A DNA stretch of 20,021 nucleotides from Planctomycetaceae bacterium (GCA_031267635.1 JAIRYX010000397.1:1-20021), one strand, 5' to 3'; counted from the first letter of the stretch, positions 5,663-14,004 are shown. Numbers and translations: made by a program. The notes: generated by a model not told the origin, from the sequence alone.

Positions 5663-7072
5663 ATGAACATCCTTGCTGATTCTTCTCTCAAAAACAACGA
5701 TTCGGTTTTTCCTCTTCCGCTGGAACCGTTTGAAGAATATCTCTTGCGCGACGAATCGCCGTATTATTCGATGACTTGGGGATATGAATGGTACTTTGAA
5801 GGACAGGTCGAGCAAAACGCCTTTGAACAATCTTTTCGTGAAACTCTTGAACACGAGCCGCTTTTGCAAGCACAAATCGAAACGCGGCGGGGAAAATTTT
5901 ATTGGGTTCCTTCCCCCAAACCGCCGGAGTGGATTTGGAATGATTATCGCGGTCAAACCTTCGCGCTTGCAGATTCCGGCAAGATGAAAATTGTGCGGTT
6001 GGATGTTCAAAAAAGTTCGGCGATGCGAATTGAAGCGGATCGTTATGACAATGCTCTCGTGTTACGCATTTATGTTCATCACTCCGTTGCCGACGGCATT
6101 GGAGTTGCGTGTTTCGCGGCAAATTGGTTTTCGCGTTACGCCAATCTGCTGGGAGATACAGACGGTGTTCAGCCGTTTCCGCCGGAGAAAAATCGAATCA
6201 AAGAACGCGGACAACTTCATATTACGCTTCCCGAGCCGGTTCCGTTTTCCCAATTGATGAAATCGCTTCTTGTCGAAGTGATCAAATGGTTTTGGCGGCG
6301 ACCATTCAGCTTGAAAAGAAAACAGCGTTCCGCATCGCAAACCTCTTCATTGCAAGATTTGACTCCCATTCAGTGTTGGCAGTCGATTTCTCCAGAAATG
6401 TTTGCCGTCTATCGCGCAAAAGCAAAATCGCAGAATGTCAGTACCAATTCGCTTTTACTTCGCGATATGTTCCTTTTCCTACGTCAATGGGCAGACGAAG
6501 AACAGCCGGAATCCTCCGCCGGAAAATACTTTCGCATTTTAGCACCGATCAATATGAGAAACGAGTTTCATAAAACAATTCCGGCGGCGAATATTCTAGG
6601 TTATGTTTTTTTGGATCGTGCGCCGCAGGATTGCGTTGCCGACAAAAAGTTTCTTGAAACAATTCATCAGGACATGAAACATATTCTTTATTGGTCAATC
6701 GGCACGATGTTTTTGGACGGCGTGCGATTTTTTCAAAAAATTCCTTTCGCGCTCCGTTTTTTAGCGTCGCAAAGATTCTGTCATTCGACCACCGTGTTAT
6801 CGAATCCGGGATCATTTTGCCTTGGTTTGCCGCAAGAACGTTTTCGTAATGAAAAAACGATTCGAGTCGCTGATTTAACGCTTCGACAGCTTGTCGGTGC
6901 GCCGCCGGTTCGTCCGCACACGCCGGTTGCATTCGGTCTTATTTCTTGTGCCGATCAAATGACCGTTACGATGAATTGCGAACGGTCGTACTTTGATTCA
7001 CAACAAGCCGAGCGGTTTTTTGACGGTTTTATCGAGTTTTTACAACAACCAAGTTCCATGTCTGATGAATGA
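5663..7072 (+). CDS. Condensation-domain-like acyltransferase
   Basis: A 469-residue protein about the size of a single NRPS condensation domain or a WS/DGAT-type acyltransferase. It carries the superfamily's catalytic motif HHxxxDG as HHSVADG at residues 139-145, preceded by the usual hydrophobic strand (ALVLRIYV). The N-terminal EPFEEYLLRDESPYYSMTWG and the mid-protein RILAPINMRNEF segment (the family's Asn/Arg-containing RxPxNxR-like strand) fit the CAT-fold pseudo-dimer. Family members transfer acyl groups, often from a carrier-protein thioester, to an amine or alcohol. The start ATG at 5663 lacks a strong ribosome binding site. The stop codon overlaps the start of the phosphopantetheinyl transferase gene, so the two are almost certainly co-translated. 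No adenylation or carrier domain is fused to it. The actual acyl donor and acceptor are unknown. Confidence 0.85.
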   Translation: MNILADSSLKNNDSVFPLPLEPFEEYLLRDESPYYSMTWGYEWYFEGQVEQNAFEQSFRETLEHEPLLQAQIETRRGKFYWVPSPKPPEWIWNDYRGQTFALADSGKMKIVRLDVQKSSAMRIEADRYDNALVLRIYVHHSVADGIGVACFAANWFSRYANLLGDTDGVQPFPPEKNRIKERGQLHITLPEPVPFSQLMKSLLVEVIKWFWRRPFSLKRKQRSASQTSSLQDLTPIQCWQSISPEMFAVYRAKAKSQNVSTNSLLLRDMFLFLRQWADEEQPESSAGKYFRILAPINMRNEFHKTIPAANILGYVFLDRAPQDCVADKKFLETIHQDMKHILYWSIGTMFLDGVRFFQKIPFALRFLASQRFCHSTTVLSNPGSFCLGLPQERFRNEKTIRVADLTLRQLVGAPPVRPHTPVAFGLISCADQMTVTMNCERSYFDSQQAERFFDGFIEFLQQPSSMSDE

Positions 7073-7817
7073 AACGTCTCCGCCACTGATTTCATTGCCG
7101 TTGGAATTACCGGAAAATATTCTTTGTCCGTGCCGTTTTTTCCTTTGCGAAATTGCGGCGGTCGAAGCGTTTTTTTCCGAGGACGTCGCGTGCTATCTTT
7201 CTCATGCCGAGCTTGCCGTTTGGAATAACATACGCGACAAAAACTACCGTCGGGCATGGTTGGCGGGACGTTTCCTCGCGAAAGGAATCTACGAATCGTT
7301 AAACCAAAACGCATCGGAGCCGGTTTTGAACGTGCCGCGTCTTTTTTCTTCGTATGAAATTATCAGCCGTAACTCTTTAAGTCGCGGGATTCGTCCTTGT
7401 TTCACGATCAATCAAAAGACGACGCCAACCGCGATTACAATCACGCATAGCGACTTGATGATTGGCGTTGGCGTAGGAATTTCGGAAACATATCGGCTTG
7501 GTATGGATATTACGCCGCTTGAAACCGTGTCGCAGAAAGTCGTGAAAACGTTTTTTCAAAAAGAAGAGCGACAGCTTATCCATTCGTTTCCCAACGAGCA
7601 TTGGGCGGAACGTCTTTGGTGTGCCAAAGAAGCCGCGTACAAATCGCTCAATAACGGCGAACCTTTTGTGCCGTCACGCTTTAATATAGCGTCTCACACG
7701 AAACAACAATTAGAATACTCCTATTGTTTTGAAGAGAAAATCAAACCGACAATTCTCACCAGCTGCCGCGTTGATAATACGGTTTACGCGATTTGCAAGA
7801 ACGATGTTGAACGATAG
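7065..7817 (+). CDS. Sfp-type 4'-phosphopantetheinyl transferase
   Basis: A 250-residue protein (from MNETSPP) that would move the phosphopantetheine arm of coenzyme A onto a serine of a carrier protein. Key family motifs are present: AITITHSD (residues 123-130), the metal-binding GMDI (146-149), FFQKEER (163-169) and the signature WCAKEAAYKSL (185-195). In Sfp the metal-binding stretch reads GIDIE; here the residue two after the Asp is Thr (GMDIT), so one of the three acidic ligands is replaced. AcpS-type enzymes also lack it, and activity is likely retained. The start is set at 7065 because ATGAATGA overlaps the upstream stop by 8 bases (translational coupling); the longer frame from 6993 would lie wholly inside the upstream gene. 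The target carrier protein is not in this window. Confidence 0.9.
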   Translation: MNETSPPLISLPLELPENILCPCRFFLCEIAAVEAFFSEDVACYLSHAELAVWNNIRDKNYRRAWLAGRFLAKGIYESLNQNASEPVLNVPRLFSSYEIISRNSLSRGIRPCFTINQKTTPTAITITHSDLMIGVGVGISETYRLGMDITPLETVSQKVVKTFFQKEERQLIHSFPNEHWAERLWCAKEAAYKSLNNGEPFVPSRFNIASHTKQQLEYSYCFEEKIKPTILTSCRVDNTVYAICKNDVER

Positions 7818-7877
7818 ACAATCATATTTTATAGTACTAAACAAATTTGCAAAAGTTTAAGCGTGTAATATAATATT

Positions 7878-9332
7878 CTATTCGCCTTTTTTCGTCAACC
7901 CTGTTTTAGACAGCGATGGGTGCCGCCACTTACCGAAGACGCCGGTGGCATACCAGGTGCCGGCGCCGCTAAGTTTCATGTCGTAACCATAATACGGATG
8001 TTCGGCAACAACGGCTGACCAATGTCCCTCGGAAAAACGCCAGCATCGGACGCATTCAATCGCCGATTCTAAAAGATGTTGTCCAGCCCAACTTTCAGCG
8101 CAGACTTCGGACGCCCAAAGTTCCATCGGCAATTTGCGAGTGATTCGCTGAAAACGCTGTTCCCAGTTGTGATGTCCTTGCAAATGAATTTTTGCCTGAT
8201 ATCCACTATGAGACGCCGCTTCGGTAGTAAGGAATTCGTTCAATTCGCCATCGGTACTTTTGGGGTGGTCGGGGTGAATCCGTATGGCAAAAATTACAGA
8301 ACGTTGCGTTACGGTTCCCGGCGGCAGAGTCAGCATTTTTTTTGTCTCGTCCGGTGTGTACGGCTTTTGATTCAAAAACGGAAAAACACTTACGATGTCA
8401 CCGTAAAATTCTGCGTCTTTGTGTTCATAATCAATGATGGTGATGCCAGGCGTATTCAGCATTTCATAAAATGCGGGGTGCTGAATTAACGTGATTTTTT
8501 TAGTAACGTTGGGGAACAAGAAATCGGTTTTCGGATCATTTAAATGCGCAACACTGCCCATATTGCGATCCGAAACTCTTTGCGAAAAATTCGCTTGTTG
8601 AATCGGGTTTTCGTTACGAATGATGGTTTGCTTAAATTGTGTTTTTCCACCCGCGTGAGTAATCGTTTCCGATTGCACTTGAATATTGTCTAATTGAGCG
8701 GTGATAATTTTTCCTGTATTTTCATCGGATACGTTTTCTTTTTCATTGTTTTTTTCATGCTCCTTGTTTTCGTTTTCGCTCGAATCCGTATCGGCGTTTT
8801 CTTTTGTCGAAGGAATTTGTGCGTCTAACGGAAGCCGAACACAAATGTAATTTTGCAATAATTTTTTGACTTCCGTATGATTCAGCGATTCTGATTCAAA
8901 AGTTTTGTAAGGCGAATCTTCGTTTGTGTCATAAAAGTAAATTAGTACCATTTTTTGTTGTTCTTTTCCGAGTCGGCATGCTTCACGGTAATCACTCAAC
9001 CACGAAACTGCATTATTGTCAGAAGAGTTTTGGGTATCAATTTTCTTTTCTGATTCATTTTGAGTGTTGGTTGGTTCGTTTTTATCAGATTTTTCTATTT
9101 CTTTTTTCTGAGTTTTGTTGCTGGTAACTTCGTCTAATTTAACAGAAGAATTTATTGTATTTTTTTTGTGAGAAAAACTAAGTCGCCCGGTTGTGATTTT
9201 TGTTTTGGAAATGAAAATAGTTTCATTGGAGAAAATCGTCGATGTGGAAAGAAATGTTATCAAAACGAAAATCATAAAAAGCGAAAATATCAGCGTAAAG
9301 CATTTGCAAGTAGAAATTTGGAGCAGTTTCAT
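7878..9332 (-). CDS. Membrane-anchored thioredoxin-like and CAP-like fusion protein
   Basis: A 484-residue protein. An N-terminal hydrophobic helix (about residues 11-33) is a signal anchor, followed by a Ser/Asn/Lys/Glu-rich linker. Residues about 110-172 (WLSDYREACRLGKEQQKMVL, IYFYDTNEDSPYKTFESESL) resemble the thioredoxin-like fold of DUF255/thioredoxin_7 proteins, but the CxxC position is replaced (DSPYKTF), so it cannot be a classical disulfide reductase. A second acidic linker follows. The C-terminal part (about 355-484) has ELWASEVCAESWAGQ, RFSEGHWSAVV, a YYGYDMK strand and a GTWYATGVFG ending, resembling the CAP/SCP-like pattern of a conserved H-W pair and a final strand. The protein would act outside the cytoplasm. 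Both domain calls are by eye; function is unknown. Confidence 0.7.
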   Translation of the reverse strand: MKLLQISTCKCFTLIFSLFMIFVLITFLSTSTIFSNETIFISKTKITTGRLSFSHKKNTINSSVKLDEVTSNKTQKKEIEKSDKNEPTNTQNESEKKIDTQNSSDNNAVSWLSDYREACRLGKEQQKMVLIYFYDTNEDSPYKTFESESLNHTEVKKLLQNYICVRLPLDAQIPSTKENADTDSSENENKEHEKNNEKENVSDENTGKIITAQLDNIQVQSETITHAGGKTQFKQTIIRNENPIQQANFSQRVSDRNMGSVAHLNDPKTDFLFPNVTKKITLIQHPAFYEMLNTPGITIIDYEHKDAEFYGDIVSVFPFLNQKPYTPDETKKMLTLPPGTVTQRSVIFAIRIHPDHPKSTDGELNEFLTTEAASHSGYQAKIHLQGHHNWEQRFQRITRKLPMELWASEVCAESWAGQHLLESAIECVRCWRFSEGHWSAVVAEHPYYGYDMKLSGAGTWYATGVFGKWRHPSLSKTGLTKKGE

Positions 9333-9495
9333 TATTGTCTTTATCCCTTCTGATGATAAGATTTTTGGAACAGTTAGTGATTCGATATATTATACATATT
9401 TAGAAAATACGCTAAATATATCGATTTTACCAGTTTAGCTAGTGAGACAAAGAATGTCAATAAATAATTAAAATATTTCCCAAAAATTACTCTTT

Positions 9496-9616
9496 GGAAA
9501 CTTCTAAAAATTCACCCTAAAACACAAAAATATAATTTTAGAATATTTGTGTTTGATTACAGAAGATGTTTTTGCTTATTTCACATTTTTCGGGGCTGAA
9601 TTTTTTAGAAAAATGT
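9496..9616. repeat. Palindromic intergenic element, copy 3 (degenerate)
   Basis: The left end GGAAACTTCTAAAAATTCA (9496-9514) matches the termini of copies 1 and 2. The right end CTGAATTTTTTAGAAAAATG (9596-9615) is its imperfect reverse complement. An inner hairpin, AAACACAAAAATAT against AATATTTGTGTTT (within about 9519-9554), parallels the inner hairpin of copy 2 although the sequence differs. It lies between the thioredoxin/CAP-like gene's upstream region and a decayed transposase. Confidence 0.5.
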
Positions 9617-9658
9617 CATAATTAAAAGAGTGCCTTATATGGCAAAGAATTTTGCTTT

Positions 9659-9945
9659 CAAGCAAAAAACATCGACGGATTGTACAATACGTTTTCCGAT
9701 GACGCAAGATTTGTATCAAAAATCATCAACGATTCCACGCTTTTTCGGGAATGGGTTGCTGAGCAGTGTGCGTTGCATCCAGAACTTTTTCCTGACAATT
9801 TTGGAAGTTCCCTTTTGTTAATTTTTTGTCGAAAAACGGTCAACATGGATGGCTGGTCGTCAACAATTCTGGCGTGGAAAACACTATTCCTGCTATTGTG
9901 TTAATCCGTTTTTCTGCACGCTTCGTTGAAAATTCGAGAGCGTAG
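9659..9945 (+). pseudogene. Decayed transposase fragment
   Basis: A plus-strand frame without a start reads NIDGLYNTFSDDARFVSKII and STLFREWVAEQCALHPELF. The CALHPELFP stretch resembles a transposase family common in planctomycetes and other environmental bacteria in which a [CA]HPE[LQ]FP motif follows the helix-turn-helix. The frame is then broken near 9810-9840; a shifted frame continues HGWLVVNNSGVENTIPAIVL to a stop at 9943-9945. At best this is a short broken remnant. The exact IS family is not certain. Confidence 0.35.
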
Positions 9946-10059
9946 TACAAAGTCACGTAATTTATAGGCATTTTTCATATCAAGAGAAATTGAAGAACTT
10001 CGTACTACCGCGATTGACATTCAAGAACATGAAAACGAAATAAGCAGAAAAATTTTACA

Positions 10060-10647
10060 TCAACCGCCAGTTTGGACTGCGATGTCAGTGTACAGCACAT
10101 TTTTAATTAACGGTTGACCGAGGATTTCGTTCACTTTGACCATGATTTTGTTTTTGATCATTTTTAATGCAGGGTCTGCTAACTCCGCTTGTTGTGCGCT
10201 ACGTAAAATAACCAAAATTGCTTCACGGATTCGGTTTTTATTCAACTCGTACCGTTTATTGTATTCTTCTAACTCTTTTTTATTGACCAATCCGTAAAAA
10301 TGAATCGACAACCGCCGCGAGGAACCTGCCGCATCGTCTTCTGTAGTGGTATACTCTCCCAAATCCACCTCGTCGCGCGGTTCATCCTGAATATCTTTTG
10401 GCGTCATTGGCTTATAAATAGGATTTTGCCTCGCGATTTCTTGCTTTTGCGTTTCCTCGACCGACGCACGAACCTGTTTCGGCGATGGAAGTACAAAGAG
10501 ATACACAACAGTCATTTCCGCCAATGCAATGACGAGCAAAATCAGAATAATCATCAAATTCGACTTAAAAATTGACGGTTTAATCGAAACGGATTCTGCG
10601 TTTTCAGCCAATTTTGTTGGTTCTTCTTGAGAAGGTTTTGTTGCCAT
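10060..10647 (-). CDS. FliL-like membrane protein
   Basis: A 195-residue protein with a cytoplasmic N-terminus, one transmembrane helix (about residues 29-51, NLMIILILLVIALAEMTVVY), a charged linker, and a C-terminal domain (about 107-195). That domain has the FliL pattern RRLSIHFYGLVN, a helix NKNRIREAILVILRS, KNKIMVKVNEILGQ, and a final strand NVLYTDIAVQ. FliL binds the flagellar stator and basal body at the inner membrane, and FliL-like paralogues also occur in non-flagellar contexts. No flagellar or stator gene is in the window, so a flagellar role cannot be assumed. No strong ribosome binding site precedes the ATG at 10647. Confidence 0.75.
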   Translation of the reverse strand: MATKPSQEEPTKLAENAESVSIKPSIFKSNLMIILILLVIALAEMTVVYLFVLPSPKQVRASVEETQKQEIARQNPIYKPMTPKDIQDEPRDEVDLGEYTTTEDDAAGSSRRLSIHFYGLVNKKELEEYNKRYELNKNRIREAILVILRSAQQAELADPALKMIKNKIMVKVNEILGQPLIKNVLYTDIAVQTGG

Positions 10648-10964
10648 TGTGAACGTATTTTTATCAAAATAATGATTTTGGCGATACTAAAAACAAATAC
10701 ATACTTTAGTATAGTATTTTTTAGGAGTCATGACGTTTAATATTTTTGAAAAATGATTTTTTAGCATATCATTTGGAGTTCAAACTGGATTTTACGGTAT
10801 AACGACGCCAGTGAAAACCGAAATTTCAAGTACAAGAAGTATATCATCCGAGATAGATCATTGTGGCAATAACATATCATTCGCCAAATGATACGGTTTT
10901 TTCAATTTTTTTCAACATAAAATGTTCCTTTCAAATTGTAAAGTGTTGAACTTAACGAAAGCCG
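10648..10964. other. Intergenic region with inverted repeats
   Basis: About 315 AT-rich bases without a gene. TATCATTTGG at 10767-10776 and CCAAATGATA at 10884-10893 form a 10-bp exact inverted repeat flanked by T-rich/A-rich tracts (TTTTTTAGCA and CGGTTTTTTC). The right arm also pairs locally with TATCATT (10875-10881), giving a small hairpin followed by CGGTTTTTT on the plus strand, terminator-like but with no plus-strand gene upstream. ATACTTTAGTAT (about 10702-10713) is a near-perfect palindrome close to the FliL-like gene's presumed promoter. Confidence 0.45.
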
Positions 10965-12014
10965 TCAAGTTTTTTTAAGTTTCATATAAGTTCCCAGAAT
11001 CATCAACAGAACCCCAAGCAAAATACACGTAATTATAAACCAAGAAAAATATGCCGGAGTGATTTCGCCGATTTTTGCCTGTGGCGGTAAAAATTGAGCA
11101 ACGTCAAATTCCGATAAATCCACAGAGCCAGGAATGATTTTGGTTATTTCGTATTCGTGAATATTATATTTTTTCTTACCGTCAATTGATTGTGTTTCTA
11201 TTACGGAAGATTTTAATAAAGGGATTTGCCCTTTTACTAATTTTTGATATTGATTGGACGTTGTTCTTATTTCTTCCTCCATTGTAACAACAACTTCTTT
11301 TAACACCCAAAAATAATCACGTAAGAAAACAAATTTGTAATGAACATCACCGCCGCTTTTACTTGTTGCCATCATCGTAATAATGGCTAAATCACCATCA
11401 TCTTCACTGGGGTGAATAACAATATCTTCAATTGTACATATTGAAGCGTAAATAGGTTTCTGAAATAAAAGATATTCAAGCTTTAGACCTGTTTCGCTAA
11501 ACGCCATAAGTGGAAAAACAGAGAATTCGGCAGGCAACTCTTCTGGAATATTTTCTTTCTTTTTGCGTTCAATTGAATAATATTTTTGGTTCTTTTTTTT
11601 TCTTAGTAAGTACCTTTCCTTTGGTGTTGCTAGTTCGAGAGTCAACCTTTCCTTAATTTTATTATCATTGTAATCCAAACGAAAATATTTACCTTCGCTG
11701 GAACGATATTCCCAAAGCCGCGTATAGGCAATTATCGGTTCAGAATTAATTGGTAAATAAATAAGAGTATTATTTTCTTGTTTGAAAAACAAACTAAATT
11801 TTTCAGAACAATCACATCTCATATTATAATAATACTTTTCTAATGTAATATAATTTTCTTGAAATTCACTCAACATCAATTGTTGTAATGAAGACAAGTT
11901 TTTGAACATTGAATCAGAAAAATCAATAGCCCTACGTTCTTCTGCAAAACTATTTAATCCAATCAATAAAAATAGCATAATAAAATAACGCATTTTGATA
12001 TTATTATTTTTCAT
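10965..12014 (-). CDS. Exported, C-terminally membrane-anchored protein of unknown function
   Basis: A 349-residue protein. The start at 12014 (MKNNNIKMRYF) is chosen because GGAG lies six bases upstream; a TTG at 12026 is in the same frame but has no such site. Residues 1-24 form a signal peptide (MRYFIMLFLLIGLNSFAEE, probable cleavage after Ala). The body is mostly polar with alternating strands, contains a CDC pair (about residue 67), a long Lys-rich loop (RYLLRKKKNQKYYSIERKKK), and ends with a single transmembrane helix (about 322-343) and a short basic tail (KLKKT). This topology puts the bulk of the protein on the outer face of a membrane. The family is not recognised. It is flanked by an IS630 pseudogene upstream. 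Confidence 0.75.
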   Translation of the reverse strand: MKNNNIKMRYFIMLFLLIGLNSFAEERRAIDFSDSMFKNLSSLQQLMLSEFQENYITLEKYYYNMRCDCSEKFSLFFKQENNTLIYLPINSEPIIAYTRLWEYRSSEGKYFRLDYNDNKIKERLTLELATPKERYLLRKKKNQKYYSIERKKKENIPEELPAEFSVFPLMAFSETGLKLEYLLFQKPIYASICTIEDIVIHPSEDDGDLAIITMMATSKSGGDVHYKFVFLRDYFWVLKEVVVTMEEEIRTTSNQYQKLVKGQIPLLKSSVIETQSIDGKKKYNIHEYEITKIIPGSVDLSEFDVAQFLPPQAKIGEITPAYFSWFIITCILLGVLLMILGTYMKLKKT

Positions 12015-12152
12015 AAAATACTCCAATAATTATATGATGCTATGTGTCTTGTGTCGCCTAATATTAGGATGTAATCTTTTCAATTTGACTCGGGCATCAT
12101 CTGTATAATTTTGACCCTAATTGTCCTATACTCATCGCACTTTAACAATCGG

Positions 12153-12743
12153 CTAATTATTTTGTGGTATATGGAAATTTTCGGTGAGTAAAGCGCGCAG
12201 TAACGCCTTGTAATTTTTTATATTTTTGAAAAAATCTTGACATGCTTGCTTGAAGTCTGTGAATGTTTCTCGAAATTTATTGTAAGTGATATTCTTTTTG
12301 AAAAATTTCCAAAGTCGTTTGATCAAGTGGAGATTCGGCGAGTATGGCGGTAAAAAGATAAATTTTATTTTGCCCAATTGCTGCCGATAAGTTTCCACCT
12401 CATGACTATAACAATAATTTGCGTTGTCCATAATCATATAAATTGTTTTCGCTTTGGGATGCTGTTGCGGATGAACGCCGTCCACGAAATAAAAAACATC
12501 GATTTTGTCCGCTTTTTTACGGAGTTTTTTGTAGGCGTTCACCCACATTTGTTGGGCAACGGGGTCGGCTTTACTGGGAACTAATTTCGGTTTCTTGTAC
12601 TCAACATGCAACAACTTCGTCATGCCGGAAACGAAATACCTCACGCCAAATGTTTGATCGACATATTCAATAATCGGTTTCACTTCAAGATAAATGTTAT
12701 GTCGAAGATATGCTTTCAGCTCTTCCTTCTGTTGGTCAGGCAA
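12153..12743 (-). pseudogene. IS630-family transposase, internally deleted and catalytically dead
   Basis: The 196-codon frame clearly derives from an IS630 DDE transposase: VRYFVSGMTKLLH (end of helix-turn-helix region), YKKPKLVPSKAD, FYFVDGVHPQ with the first catalytic Asp (residue 88), IYMIMDNANYCYSHEV with the second (106), and LPPYSPNLHLIKRLWKFFKK. Only 18 residues separate the two Asp residues where the family has close to a hundred, so a central block is deleted. The third catalytic residue, the Glu of the usual LIERLW, is Lys (142). The N-terminal helix-turn-helix is cut: upstream the frame has no ATG and soon meets a stop, and only a TTG could start it. No terminal inverted repeats were found. 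Confidence 0.9.
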
Positions 12744-12904
12744 AAAAGAAAATAAGGCAATTGAAAATACATGCTATAATATACAAAATCGACAATCGCA
12801 CGTCAAGACAAATGTTAAAGTAAGAGGAGTATAAATAAAATTCAACTCCCAAAGCAAAAAACAAAAGAAATATACCAAAAACTAACTTACCTCAACCGCA
12901 ACGT

Positions 12905-12942
12905 GAAAAATTAGAAAAGTGCAGTTTATAAATCTTTTCTAA
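12905..12942 (-). terminator. Candidate intrinsic terminator of the membrane-protein pair
   Basis: TTAGAAAAG (12911-12919) and CTTTTCTAA (12934-12942) form a 9-bp perfect stem around a 14-base loop. On the minus strand the hairpin is followed by TTTTTC, and it begins 18 bases past the stop codon of the gene at 12960-13472. The stem is AT-rich, so efficiency may be modest. Confidence 0.5.
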
Positions 12943-12959
12943 AAAACATCAAGTAATCA

Positions 12960-13472
12960 TCACTTCCAAAATGTAATAACCCATTCTTTGAAAAAATAGA
13001 TTATTGGAATAAGGGCGAAAAGAACAAGCGTAAAGCTCAATAATGCCATTTCTGAAAATACTCCACGAGTAAACCAGTCGAGCAGAGGATAATACAAGAC
13101 AGAAAGCATCCGTGTCATATTCAGTAAAACGAGAACCGCCATGACAATAGTCGTTGTAATTGCCATCCGGTTAAAACGTTTTGCGGATTCTATGTCGAGC
13201 TTATCATCGTTTTCCCGATTCCGTTCAATGAAAAAACATTGGACGGAAAAAGCGATCAATAATGCAAGAAACAGAAAATACCACCATTTCCAAAGACGAA
13301 TATCCAGTAGCCGAAATATGTTGTCAAGTAAATTCGATTTGACAAAGCAGCCAATATTAATCAAAATTAAGCCGATGATTAAAAGCCATGAAACGTTGAA
13401 AAGACAATACCGTTTTTCATCGCACGTTGCGTCAACGGATTCGTCTGTGAGATTGCGATATTCATCGGTCAT
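12960..13472 (-). CDS. Four-helix integral membrane protein of unknown function
   Basis: A 170-residue protein. A polar 25-residue N-terminus is followed by about four transmembrane helices: FNVSWLLIIGLILINIGCF, WWYFLFLALLIAFSVQCFF, AITTTIVMAVLVLLNMT, and MALLSFTLVLFALIPIIYFF. A charged loop (ERNRENDDKLDIESAKRFNR) separates helices 2 and 3. The ATG (13472) follows AAAGGAAAAAA and overlaps the end of the upstream membrane gene by 11 bases, so the two form an operon and possibly a complex. The family is not recognised. Confidence 0.75.
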   Translation of the reverse strand: MTDEYRNLTDESVDATCDEKRYCLFNVSWLLIIGLILINIGCFVKSNLLDNIFRLLDIRLWKWWYFLFLALLIAFSVQCFFIERNRENDDKLDIESAKRFNRMAITTTIVMAVLVLLNMTRMLSVLYYPLLDWFTRGVFSEMALLSFTLVLFALIPIIYFFKEWVITFWK

Positions 13473-14004
13473 TGTTTTTTCCTTTTGTTTTCATTCTCTT
13501 ATTTACTCGCAAAAGTCCTGTAACAATTAACAACAGAATCATTGGCGTACAGAATAATTTCCATGTGAATCCACCGTTATAAATCAATTCCGTCAATGGA
13601 GCGTAAAAGTATGGAACATAAATGTATTGATATAGAAAATACCGATGAGCCATAAGGAAATAGCGAAGCGGTTCAAACCATTTCGCATAACTTAATGTTG
13701 TCAAAACAATTCCGGCAAAAACGCAAGACCAAACAAACTTTCCTGCAATAGACAACGAGTTATCGTTCCATCGAAGACGTATCCATGATAAAATTATCGT
13801 CGTCGCTTTTCCGATAACCAATAGCCAAAAATTGATTGCGTACCATGTTTGCCAATGATGCGGATTGATATACAACAAGAAAAACGCAAGATTTTTGCGG
13901 CTGAAACAATCAAACGAGAGAAAGAAAGAGAAATACAACATAATAAGCCCTCCGATGATAACGAGCTTCAATTGATGTTGTTTGGTTTTCTTTTCATCAT
14001 TCAT
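13462..14004 (-). CDS. Integral membrane protein of unknown function, first gene of the pair
   Basis: A 180-residue protein with about four transmembrane segments (LVIIGGLIMLYFSFFLSF, WYAINFWLLVIGKATTIILS, AGKFVWSCVFAGIVLTTLSY, LFCTPMILLLIVTGLL) and a basic C-terminal tail. The start at 14004 (MNDEKK) is preferred to a GTG at 14019, because GAGGA lies six to seven bases upstream of the ATG. The aromatic loop YFLYQYIYVPYFYAPLTELI is unusual. Its 3' end overlaps the next membrane gene by 11 bases. The similar size and topology of the two products suggest that they arose by duplication or work together, though no sequence identity is apparent. Confidence 0.75.
   Translation of the reverse strand: MNDEKKTKQHQLKLVIIGGLIMLYFSFFLSFDCFSRKNLAFFLLYINPHHWQTWYAINFWLLVIGKATTIILSWIRLRWNDNSLSIAGKFVWSCVFAGIVLTTLSYAKWFEPLRYFLMAHRYFLYQYIYVPYFYAPLTELIYNGGFTWKLFCTPMILLLIVTGLLRVNKRMKTKGKNNDR

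Noticed and set aside
7818..7877. Bidirectional terminator between the convergent phosphopantetheinyl transferase and thioredoxin/CAP-like genes.
   Set aside because: The best inverted repeat (TAAAC against GTTTA around TTTGCAAA) has only five outer pairs and mismatches, and lacks a proper T-run.
9680..9904. The 74-codon frame taken as an intact small gene.
   Set aside because: It starts at TTG without a ribosome binding site, and the transposase-like reading continues upstream of the start and in a shifted frame downstream, so a broken relic is more likely.
13141..13530. Plus-strand frame of 129 codons.
   Set aside because: It is antisense to the two membrane-protein genes, which have better starts, overlap and transmembrane pattern.
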